64,000 nt of DNA from Phycisphaerae bacterium (lineage in GTDB: Bacteria; Planctomycetota; Phycisphaerae; Sedimentisphaerales; Anaerobacaceae), in contig JAQURJ010000001.1 in NCBI GenBank assembly GCA_028715705.1, positions 1 through 64,000 of the forward strand, written 5' to 3'. The notes beneath the pieces were generated by a model that did no database searches, was not told where the DNA came from, and saw nothing but the letters and a program-made list of their open reading frames with translations. Made by a program: the position numbers and the translations under genes. Shown piece by piece: positions 21,217-28,871 of the stretch. Position 1 is the first letter of the stretch. Each line of letters starts with the position of its first letter.

Positions 21217-21520
21217 GTGTCCTGCAATACCACGATAGCGTGCAGATGGTTTGGCATTATGACAAATTCATCTAATTCGACATAATGATAATGGTTGGGA
21301 ATATCCAGCCAAGACGATTGTACAGCCAAGCCTAAATCATTAAGTTTCATTTCGGTATCAACTATGTGTCCAAACAGACATTGATGTTCATGACTGCAAA
21401 TCGTCAGAAAATATGCGCCTGGCTGTGAATAATCGTATTCGCGAAGCCGTATCGAACGGCGTTGATGTTTGTTTGGGTCATAAGTCATTTTTTTGCAGGG
21501 GGAACCCGTCCATTACTATT

Positions 21521-22438
21521 TCATTCTTCTATAAAATAATCCGAGTCAATTTTTTTTAATTCATAAGTTCCAATAATTGAAATACCAACATTGTGATCAA
21601 TCATCAAGTCGGCAAGTGTTTCGCCGTCGATTAGTACGATTTTTGTATCAATACGTGATACATATTCCTTAGCGTCAGATGTAAAATCTGAAGTTGTAAT
21701 AAAAAGTCCTTTTCTTGCTCTTTGTCCTGTTAATGCACCGACAAATTTTTGAATTTCAGGTCTGCCTATCGTATTTTCCCATCTTTTAGCTTGTATGTAA
21801 ATTGCATCGAGACCAAGCTTATCTTCTTTGATTATTCCATCAATTCCGCCATCCCCACTCTTTCCTATTGCTTTGCCTGCATCTTGCCGTGTTCCCCCGT
21901 ATCCCATTTTCACAATAACCTCCACCACAAGGCGCTCAAAAAATGAAGGAGAGCAACTTTTGAGTTGCTGTAGCAAATCTGTAGCCAAATCATTTCTGAT
22001 TTTCTGGTAAGCGATTTCAAGTATTTCTTCTGGGGTTCTGCCATTGCTTTCGGTTTCTGATTCTTCTTCCGCCACCGTTCCTTTTGGATGGCGCAATGCC
22101 CTAAAAGCCTTAAACTCATCAAATTTAGTGAGATAGTTTGCGTCGAGGTTTTCCAGTTTTTGCCTTAGAACATCTATGCCTCGTTGGGTTATTTTGTTGT
22201 ATCCTCTTCGAGTAGTTTCAATCAAATTCGCTTTCTTCAAATATGTCTTTGCCCATCCCACTCTATTATCAAAAATAGCCTGTTGTCCGCTGGGCAGCAT
22301 TTCATTTTTTTCTTGGTCGGTAAGGCAAAATTGATTTGCTAACGCATCAGCCACTTCACGAAAAGAATGCTCTTGCCCGCTATTTCCATAGAATTTTAAA
22401 ATAGGCAACATTAGGGTTTGATAATCAGGTATAGGCAT
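21521..22438 (-). CDS. Mrr-family type IV restriction endonuclease
   Basis: 305 residues. N-terminal winged-helix Mrr_N domain (LMLPILKFYGNSGQEHSFRE...RGYNKITQRGIDVL by landmark) and C-terminal Mrr catalytic domain with the PD-(D/E)XK-like core: KSGDGGIDGII, then AIYIQAKRW (Q-x-K), and GLFITTSDF. Mrr enzymes cut methylated foreign DNA. It follows the RAYT gene and the base composition appears more A/T-rich than its neighbours, consistent with a horizontally acquired defence gene. It has no modification partner nearby, as expected for a type IV enzyme. Confidence 0.92.
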   Translation of the reverse strand: MPIPDYQTLMLPILKFYGNSGQEHSFREVADALANQFCLTDQEKNEMLPSGQQAIFDNRVGWAKTYLKKANLIETTRRGYNKITQRGIDVLRQKLENLDANYLTKFDEFKAFRALRHPKGTVAEEESETESNGRTPEEILEIAYQKIRNDLATDLLQQLKSCSPSFFERLVVEVIVKMGYGGTRQDAGKAIGKSGDGGIDGIIKEDKLGLDAIYIQAKRWENTIGRPEIQKFVGALTGQRARKGLFITTSDFTSDAKEYVSRIDTKIVLIDGETLADLMIDHNVGISIIGTYELKKIDSDYFIEE

Positions 22439-22557
22439 TTAAGCTCCTTTCTATGGACAACGCACAAGCATTTTTAGCGTTTACAAAACAAATCAATTCT
22501 TCAGAAAAAAATTATATAGCGATAACCAAAAAGGTGCAATAAAAAGCGAAAATAAAG

Positions 22558-22582
22558 GGCGGGTTTGAAACCCGCCCCTACG
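22558..22582. repeat. REP palindrome 4, at the end of plsC
   Basis: GGGCGGGTTTG facing AAACCCGCCCCTACG, orientation opposite in flank to REP 1. Runs to within the last codons of the acyltransferase gene, which ends at 22578. Confidence 0.85.
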
Positions 22583-23231
22583 CAAAATCGTACTCATAAG
22601 GTTCTTTGCCGGCACTTATCCGGCATTCATTTTGCATTTGTCTCAACCGATCGGTTACAAATTGGGCTAATTGTCTGTCGTCCATATGCTTTATCTGTTC
22701 GGTTGAGATAGGTTCACCGTATTTTATGAATATAGTTTTTCTGAATGATGGAAATTTTTTAGTTCGCGGCCAGGCCTCGAACGCTCCGTCTATGACCGCT
22801 GGAAGTATAGGGACATTGGCGCGTCTTGCCAGCAAGCTGAAGCCGGGCTTGAATTCGGCGATGCGGCCGTTTTCAGTACGAGTTCCTTCTGGAAAAAGAC
22901 AAACGGATTGTCCTTTCTTCAGCTGGTCTATAATGGTTCTTATGGCGGAAAGATCAGCCTCTCCGCGGCGAACTGGAATGGCTTTGACAGAATGTATCAG
23001 CCAGCCGAAAAATTTCTTTTTAAAAAGTGTATCACGAGCCATGAAGACAAGCGTTCTGCGAGCTCTTGTTCCTACAAAAAGAGGGTCAAAAAAGCTTTGG
23101 TGATTACTGATAAGAAGAAAGGCTCCCTTACGGGGTATATTTGAAATACCGTAAAACCGCAATCTTAAAAACATCCAGATAAATATAAAACAAAGTGTCC
23201 GGCAGAATATGTACCAGCCCGTCTTTAGCAT
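22578..23231 (-). CDS. plsC: 1-Acyl-sn-glycerol-3-phosphate acyltransferase family protein
   Basis: 217 residues. Hydrophobic N-terminal helix, the catalytic motif NHQSFFDP (NHX4D type), then FPEGTRTENGRI and the substrate-binding block LLARRANVPILPAVI. It would acylate lysophosphatidate during phospholipid synthesis at the inner membrane. The start overlaps the end of cmk by seven bases, so it is translationally coupled to it. cmk followed by plsC is a widespread gene order in bacteria. Confidence 0.93.
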   Translation of the reverse strand: MLKTGWYIFCRTLCFIFIWMFLRLRFYGISNIPRKGAFLLISNHQSFFDPLFVGTRARRTLVFMARDTLFKKKFFGWLIHSVKAIPVRRGEADLSAIRTIIDQLKKGQSVCLFPEGTRTENGRIAEFKPGFSLLARRANVPILPAVIDGAFEAWPRTKKFPSFRKTIFIKYGEPISTEQIKHMDDRQLAQFVTDRLRQMQNECRISAGKEPYEYDFA

Positions 23232-23902
23232 TGGTTTTTTTCTTCCACAATTTGTAAAATTGTTTCCACAACCTGCTCTATATTCATGTTTGTCGTGTCC
23301 AGTGTTATCGCGTCTTCGGCTGGGATAAGCGGGCCGGTTGAGCGGTTTTTGTCGCAGGCATCGCGATGGTTGATGGTCTCTTTTATCTGTTCTATCTGTC
23401 CTCCTCCCCCCTGATTTTGAGGCTGATTCTGACGTCTGCGGGAACGTTCCTCGAGACTGGCCGTGAGAAATATCTTTACATCCGCGTCAGGAAAAGCAAC
23501 CGTTCCCTGGTCACGCCCTTCGGTAACTATACCATTGCGGGTGGAGGCGAAATCACGCTGCATTTTAACCAATTTTTCACGGATTTTTGGCGAAGCTGCG
23601 ATGAATTTTGAATTAGCGGTGACGTCAGGAGTGCGTATAGAGTCAGTCACATCGACATCATTAAGATGCACTTGAATTGTATCTTTCTGGGGCACGAACT
23701 CGAAGGCGTTTTGGTTTAACACATTCGACAGTTGTTCTTCGTCAGCCAGATTGACATCCTGCTGCATGGCGGCAAGAGTGACAGCGCGGTACATTGCGCC
23801 AGTGTCGAGAAAAGTGACCCCGAGCCTTTGCGCAACCAGGCTTGCGATAGTGCTTTTTCCGCTTCCAGCGGGGCCGTCAATGGTTATTATAATTTTGGCC
23901 AT
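23225..23902 (-). CDS. cmk: Cytidylate kinase
   Basis: Phosphorylates CMP and dCMP using ATP. P-loop IDGPAGSGKSTIASLVA, the NMP-binding region FLDTGAMYRAVTL, and TEGRDQGTVAFPDADVKIFLTAS, followed by a lid region with RSRRRQNQPQ. 225 residues. ATG 23902 overlaps the stop of the upstream phosphatase gene (TAATG). The three-gene unit phosphatase-cmk-plsC appears to be one operon. Confidence 0.95.
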   Translation of the reverse strand: MAKIIITIDGPAGSGKSTIASLVAQRLGVTFLDTGAMYRAVTLAAMQQDVNLADEEQLSNVLNQNAFEFVPQKDTIQVHLNDVDVTDSIRTPDVTANSKFIAASPKIREKLVKMQRDFASTRNGIVTEGRDQGTVAFPDADVKIFLTASLEERSRRRQNQPQNQGGGGQIEQIKETINHRDACDKNRSTGPLIPAEDAITLDTTNMNIEQVVETILQIVEEKNQC

Positions 23903-25188
23903 TAGTATTTAACCTTCTTCAAAAAGTTTGGCTGTCCGCGTCGGTCTATCTTTGTGACAATAATGCTGGTATCGTCGAACTGATTGGCAAGTCCCACAAA
24001 CCGCCTGCGATACGCGAGCATATTTTTTATCATATTTTCCGCTGAGCCGCATAAGAATTTCTGTGCGACCTGGGTCATTTTATCCCTGCCCCAGAGCTGG
24101 CCTTCAAAATTTGCCGCATCAATAAAACCATCGGTATAAAAAAGCAGACAATCTCCGTCTTTCAGTTCCAGCGTTTCCACCGTATATTCGGCATTGACAT
24201 CGACGCCGAGTATTAGACCGCCCTGATCGAGGTCTTTGAAGCCGTCAGTGCGAAAAAGTATAGTTGGTTCGTGACCGCAATTGCAATAAGTAATTGTCAT
24301 TTTTTCGGTATCGATAACGGCGTAAAAAAGGGTTATGAATTCTCCGTCGCCGCATTGTGTGCACGCGAGGTGATTAAGTCTTGGTATCAGTTCGTCCAAA
24401 GTGAACTGCGTATCGGCGTAAGCGTGTATCGCTCCCCTGAACATGCTCATCATGATGGCTGCTGGGATGCCTTTTCCGATAACGTCTGCAATGTCTACAG
24501 CGAAAGAGTGGTCGTTGATTTTCAGAAAATCATAATAATCACCGCCAACTTCAAAACAAGGTATATATATGGCATCTATATCGACACCATAAATAAGCGC
24601 GTCACGCTGGGGTATCATCCGCCTTTGGATTATTCCGCCCAGCCGCATCTGCTCGGTAAGACGTGTTGCTTTAATGGCTTGTGATACCAGTCTTGCGTTG
24701 GTAATGGCTGCGGCGCATTGAGAAGCGACGGCGCGGGCAAGGGTAATATCGTCTTGGTCAAATCGTTTTGGCTGTGGGCTGTAAAGCCGCAATACCCCTA
24801 TCGCCTCGCCCTTGAACTTCATAGCGACGGTGAGTTGGCTGACCAGTTCTTCCTTCACAGCCGCTTCCCGGTATATGACCCGTTTATCGCTTCGCATATC
24901 GTCAAGTACTACTGCATCGCCGGCGAAGGCGGCTTTAATGACGGGGTCATCTTTGGAAACCACGCCTTTGTTTCTATATTCTTCGCTAAGCCCGAAAGTG
25001 CTTCTCATTTTCAAGTCGCCGGCTTTTTCATCGAGCAGACGTATGGAGCAGGCCTTAACGCCAATAATTCTAACGGCGGCTTCGGCAAGCCTGTCGAGTA
25101 CTTTTTGCAGAGAAAGCTCACCCGTAGCAATGGTTGTAAGCTGATAAAGCTCTTCGCGATTAATCTGTCTTGTTGTCTTATTGTCCAT
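23902..25188 (-). CDS. RsbU-like PP2C phosphatase with GAF domain
   Basis: 428 residues. N-terminal GAF domain (about residues 25-175) and C-terminal SpoIIE/PP2C domain with FEVGGDYYDF, VDIADVIGKGIPAA and the terminal DDTSIIVTK, which hold the metal ligands. Members dephosphorylate anti-sigma-factor antagonists and thereby activate alternative sigma factors under stress; no partner switch is visible here. ATG 25188 (MDNKTTRQ) is chosen over an upstream TTG 25215. Cytoplasmic; the GAF ligand is not known. It shares stop/start overlap with cmk, an unusual operon for a stress-signalling phosphatase. Confidence 0.9.
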   Translation of the reverse strand: MDNKTTRQINREELYQLTTIATGELSLQKVLDRLAEAAVRIIGVKACSIRLLDEKAGDLKMRSTFGLSEEYRNKGVVSKDDPVIKAAFAGDAVVLDDMRSDKRVIYREAAVKEELVSQLTVAMKFKGEAIGVLRLYSPQPKRFDQDDITLARAVASQCAAAITNARLVSQAIKATRLTEQMRLGGIIQRRMIPQRDALIYGVDIDAIYIPCFEVGGDYYDFLKINDHSFAVDIADVIGKGIPAAIMMSMFRGAIHAYADTQFTLDELIPRLNHLACTQCGDGEFITLFYAVIDTEKMTITYCNCGHEPTILFRTDGFKDLDQGGLILGVDVNAEYTVETLELKDGDCLLFYTDGFIDAANFEGQLWGRDKMTQVAQKFLCGSAENMIKNMLAYRRRFVGLANQFDDTSIIVTKIDRRGQPNFLKKVKY

Positions 25189-25348
25189 ATCAGTTTTATA
25201 ACTTATGTAAATCAAGTATTATACGCTAAAGTTGGCTCAATGTACATTAGGGGAAACCAATTTTTTCATTTCTGATTGAATTATAGGAGTTTTTGGATAA
25301 CACAGTTTGGTAAAATGGTTAAAATTCGATGAGAAATAAAATTTGAAC

Positions 25349-25441
25349 ATGGCTCAGCAGGCAAAATATATTGTACTTTAAAGGATTCATCGTTACGAAT
25401 ATTGCCGCTGATGTGACCTGGCTGGCTATGTCAGGATGGAC
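25349..25441 (+). pseudogene. Broken partial copy of the acyP 5' end
   Basis: The first 26 bases, from ATGGCTCAGCAGGCAAA, are identical to the start of the intact acylphosphatase gene at 27906. The frame then stops after ten codons (MAQQAKYIVL*), and a stretch of about 20 bases is missing. Similarity resumes with ATTGCCGCTGATGTGACC and GGCTGGCTATGTCAGGA, matching acyP codons near 28,000. It overlaps the last ten bases of the MFS-HEAT gene. The two copies are in the same orientation, flanking that gene. Confidence 0.75.
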
Positions 25442-27695
25442 TGTTTTGGCGGGATGGATTGAGTATAAGCCGAATCGTATGGAGGGTTAATAGAATGTAT
25501 TCGTTTCTATTGTATCCATATTGACGCAGACTGTCAAGGCATCTGGCCAATACTATTTGGGTGGGATTGTCCCGGTTGTCTTCGGTCAGCAACTTTTCAC
25601 ACAGACTGCACAATTCGAGCGTGCCTTTGTTCCAGTCGCCGGCTGACAGCAAATCTATGCAGGTCTGCATGTGTTTCTTGACAATATGAATCTGAGGATG
25701 CGGAAAGTTCAAGTGGCGATTGAGGGTAACAAGAAGCTGCACGGCTGCGGTTTCGCGATTTTTTCCGAAACTTCTGACAAATCGCACATACTGATTTTCA
25801 GTGCCAATTATCCGGACTACTGCGAGAGCAAGCTCGTTTCGGCTGCTTTGTTCGTCAATATGGTTGAGCAGATCGAGTATAAGATTAAGCGTCTGGGTTG
25901 CATGTAATATGCCGAGTGCCGAAGCGTAGGCAACTTTTAGGCCTTCATCGGGTTCATGGATGAGTTTTTGCGTCATAAAATCGGCGCTCTGTTCATCGCC
26001 GAGCATTGCCAAAGCCCTGGCGCTGCGTGCCTGTAAAAGCGGGTGCTTGCTAAGCAGAGTTTCTCTCAAGGCGATAATCGCGCTTTTGTTGCCAAGTTTG
26101 CCCAATACCCATGCGGCGGTAAGCGCAAGGTCTGGCTGATTTCCACCGAGAATCAGTATCAGATGGTCTATCAGCTTGGGGTGGGCAGGCAGTTTTCCGA
26201 TGGCAGTTATGGCTTCGTGGCGGACATTGAAGCTTGGGTCATGCAAGGCTTCGATAAGTTCTTCGGAGCTAAGCAGTGTTTTGGCTGTGCCCATGCGTTC
26301 GGTGAGCCGGACACGGCTGGGTTCGTCGCCGGACCAGCGATAGCGGACATTATTGCTTATTGCCAGCATGGGATTGCCCTGGAACATCATGCCGACAAAT
26401 TCCTGCGTGGTTATGGCCCCGTCAGGACGAAGTTGAGCGATAGTATAGATAGCGAGAATTAACAACAGAAGACCTATGCCAAACAGAAATGTATACGGGT
26501 CAAAATTAAATATAAGGAAGTGGAAGTTGACCGATTTGCAAAGATCGAGAAGTTGCCCTGCAAATAGCGGGGCAAGTCCGCCAAGCAGACCCGCTACCGC
26601 ATAGAACACCGGCATGTATGATGCTCTTTTTTCTGTTGGGACGGCAGTTACATAAAAATATTGTGAAAACCCAATCGCCCAGCCGATGCTGGACACTCCA
26701 AGGATGAAAGCTGCTGTCGATGCGGCATAGACGCTGTATATGCTGTTTCTTGGCATTAAGAACCAGAATATGGGCAAAATAGCCGCTACGGATAATGATA
26801 TTATCATGACGGGCTTGCTGCCAAACCTATCACAGGCCCATCCCCACAGATAGCAGGCTGTTGCCGACCCTACCAGTGTGCCAAGGTCAATCCACACGAC
26901 GCGGCCCGATTCTATGCCGATGTATTGTTTAAGATAGAGGGGAATGAATGTTACCAGTGAGCCAAGCGCTAATGTTGCCAGTCCGAGTCCAAGAAGAAAG
27001 TTACGGTAATTGCGGTCGGCAAGGCTCATGAACATAGGCTTTAGGCCTATGTGTTTTTTGTCCTGATAGTCTGATCTGCCTCCGGGCAAGTGAGAAAAAA
27101 GAAAGAGAGATATGATGCCGGCGATGATACCGCCTGCGATCAGGTAGATGAATTTGCCTATACCGGCAAAACGACCGATAACGTAACCAGCGACAGCGAT
27201 GGTGATCATCATCGCAAAGGTTGAGGCTATGTTGTTTGCGGCGCTAACCTTGCCGCGGATTTGATTAGGTATTATTTCCTGAGCCCAGGGCAGAAGTGAC
27301 GTTTCTGCGATCGAGCGGGATATTGAGAAGATAAAGATCACGCCGACCACCCACATATAAACGCCGCCGATACTGGAATTTTTTATAATCAATGGCGTAA
27401 GCAGGATAAAGAGCATTACGAATTTGCGTATACCGTAAAAGATCAGAAAGATTCTCTTAAAGCCAAAGCGTGTACCCCATGATGCGGTTATGATACCTAC
27501 TATCTGGCAGAATGGAACCAGCGACATAATGATGCCGATACGGCTTTTGTCGAGACCTAACTCATTAAGGAACAGGACAAAGACCGAACCGGTGAATGTG
27601 AGCACCACGAAAATGCTGTTGAAGGCGTTGCCCGATATGAACCATGGAAGCCTGCGAATTTTTTCGATATCCGTGAGTTGATGATCAGATGCCAT
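25431..27695 (-). CDS. MFS transporter fused to C-terminal HEAT repeats
   Basis: About 754 residues. Residues about 20-420 form a major-facilitator membrane domain with around twelve hydrophobic segments and the loop GTRFGFKRI between the second and third. From about residue 440 a soluble domain carries alternating helices typical of HEAT/PBS-lyase repeats: PSFNVRHEAITAIGKLP, LALTAAWVLGKLGNKSAI and LLQARSARALAMLGDEQS. The start at MASDHQLTDIEK is chosen because upstream residues do not resemble a transporter. Substrate is not known. Divergent from acyP. Confidence 0.85.
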   Translation of the reverse strand: MASDHQLTDIEKIRRLPWFISGNAFNSIFVVLTFTGSVFVLFLNELGLDKSRIGIIMSLVPFCQIVGIITASWGTRFGFKRIFLIFYGIRKFVMLFILLTPLIIKNSSIGGVYMWVVGVIFIFSISRSIAETSLLPWAQEIIPNQIRGKVSAANNIASTFAMMITIAVAGYVIGRFAGIGKFIYLIAGGIIAGIISLFLFSHLPGGRSDYQDKKHIGLKPMFMSLADRNYRNFLLGLGLATLALGSLVTFIPLYLKQYIGIESGRVVWIDLGTLVGSATACYLWGWACDRFGSKPVMIISLSVAAILPIFWFLMPRNSIYSVYAASTAAFILGVSSIGWAIGFSQYFYVTAVPTEKRASYMPVFYAVAGLLGGLAPLFAGQLLDLCKSVNFHFLIFNFDPYTFLFGIGLLLLILAIYTIAQLRPDGAITTQEFVGMMFQGNPMLAISNNVRYRWSGDEPSRVRLTERMGTAKTLLSSEELIEALHDPSFNVRHEAITAIGKLPAHPKLIDHLILILGGNQPDLALTAAWVLGKLGNKSAIIALRETLLSKHPLLQARSARALAMLGDEQSADFMTQKLIHEPDEGLKVAYASALGILHATQTLNLILDLLNHIDEQSSRNELALAVVRIIGTENQYVRFVRSFGKNRETAAVQLLVTLNRHLNFPHPQIHIVKKHMQTCIDLLSAGDWNKGTLELCSLCEKLLTEDNRDNPTQIVLARCLDSLRQYGYNRNEYILLTLHTIRLILNPSRQNSPS

Positions 27696-27905
27696 ATTGA
27701 GACAGTAATGTCCTTTATTTGTGAATATTATTTTTAATGAATCAGCTAAAATAACGAGTTTATAGTTATTTTCAAGTAAAGATTGTTTGCCGTTAGAAAA
27801 AATACATCTCAATAGGTTAAATAATCTGGAAATATTGTGGTTTGTGGTGTAATTTATCAAGCGTTTTGGTGATATTGTCAGTTTTTACCGCCAAGAAACG
27901 GGATT

Positions 27906-28181
27906 ATGGCTCAGCAGGCAAAATATATTGTGTTTTACGGAAGGGTTCAGGGGGTGGGGTTCCGGTTTACGGCTATGAGTATTGCCAACCGGTGCGAACT
28001 GACCGGCTATGTCAGGAACCGTGCCGATGGGGCGGTGGAGATGTTCGCTCAGGGGAGTGATGAGGATATATCTGATTGCATCAGGGATATAAAGGAGTCT
28101 TTTGCGGGATACGTTCGGGATGTGGAAATAAACAATGTACCATACGAGTCAAGCTATGAGGATTTCAAAATAACTTTCTGA
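27906..28181 (+). CDS. acyP: Acylphosphatase
   Basis: Small enzyme hydrolysing acyl phosphates. The signature GRVQGVGFRF holds the phosphate-binding loop and catalytic Arg; the catalytic Asn is in GYVRNRADGAVEM. 91 residues is standard. It is divergent from the MFS-HEAT gene. A truncated duplicate lies 2.5 kb away at the far end of that gene. Confidence 0.96.
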   Translation: MAQQAKYIVFYGRVQGVGFRFTAMSIANRCELTGYVRNRADGAVEMFAQGSDEDISDCIRDIKESFAGYVRDVEINNVPYESSYEDFKITF

Positions 28182-28289
28182 TATTTTTTAGAAACTATAA
28201 CGCATCGCCGCATAGACGTTCGAATCGTTCATATAATAATTAAGTGAAAAATTCGTAATTCCCTGTTTGATGGTCATGGGTCAGCCCCT

Positions 28290-28580
28290 TTATGTCCCCT
28301 TTTTTTCGCAATTATCGTGTATGCAGTGCAAAAGCCGTATCGCGTTGGGGTTTTCGATACGATAATAAACATTTGCCCCTTCCTTTCGGCAGGCCAATAT
28401 ACCCTTGTCCTTCATCATGTTCAACTGCTGACTTGTAATTGATTGTTTTCCGCCCACAGCCGCCATTATCTCCGATACCGTTTTTTCGCCTTTTTCAAGC
28501 GTTTCGACTATCTTGAGCCTGACCGGATGAGCCATGGCTTTCAGTACGTTCGCAACATGTTCTGCTGTTTCATTATTCAT
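28290..28580 (-). CDS. ArsR-family transcriptional regulator
   Basis: 96 residues forming one winged helix: LKAMAHPVRLKIVETL, KTVSEIMAAVGGKQSITSQQ as the recognition region, and the wing ACRKEGANVYYRI. A cysteine pair in CIHDNC at the end and one more Cys in ILACRKE could form a metal- or redox-responsive site. ATG 28580 (MNNETAEHV) is chosen; earlier codons are Lys-rich and unlike the family. Just upstream of the ATG lies the palindrome ATATTGCAATAT, a likely autoregulatory operator. No obvious target gene is adjacent. Confidence 0.88.
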   Translation of the reverse strand: MNNETAEHVANVLKAMAHPVRLKIVETLEKGEKTVSEIMAAVGGKQSITSQQLNMMKDKGILACRKEGANVYYRIENPNAIRLLHCIHDNCEKKGT

Positions 28581-28584
28581 TACG

Positions 28585-28596
28585 ATATTGCAATAT
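28585..28596. promoter_or_regulatory. Palindrome, likely ArsR operator
   Basis: ATATTGCAATAT, a perfect 12-base palindrome four bases upstream of the regulator's ATG, the usual position for negative autoregulation. Confidence 0.5.
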
Positions 28597-28871
28597 AGTA
28601 ATTTTTTAATTTTATTCAAGCGAAAAGTTTTTATTTTTGACTTTTTTTGTCTCATAGTGGGCTAAGGAGAAAGCCTTATACCAAAAACAGGCAAAAACCT
28701 GATTTATCTTATTTTCAATTAAGTTATTATCTGGCTTGGCAATTGAGAAATGGATGCCTGTCCCAGAGGGGCACACAGCGATGAAGTATTCGAATCTTAT
28801 GTTTTACGGTACCTTTAACACCCTTTCTCTGGACAAAAACTATTTTAATTTTGAAATTAATGGAGAATTAT

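Larger units (their letters stand above)
20796..21488 (-). mobile_element. REP-associated tyrosine transposase (RAYT, IS200-like Y1 family)
   Basis: 230 residues. HUH motif in MPNHLHAIVV, the region KPIWQRNYFEHIIRNEE with a candidate catalytic Tyr, and YIMNNPRNW, all typical of RAYTs. These proteins nick and join single strands at REP palindromes and are domesticated single-copy relatives of IS200 transposases. The frame is itself invaded by REP palindromes: two give the in-frame GAGFKPAP and RAGFKPAPTRHS segments, and a third forms the C-terminal GGFETRPYTVRLG. The start (ATG 21488, MTYDPNKHQRRSIRL) is typical. Another REP lies at 22558, just outside. Confidence 0.9.
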
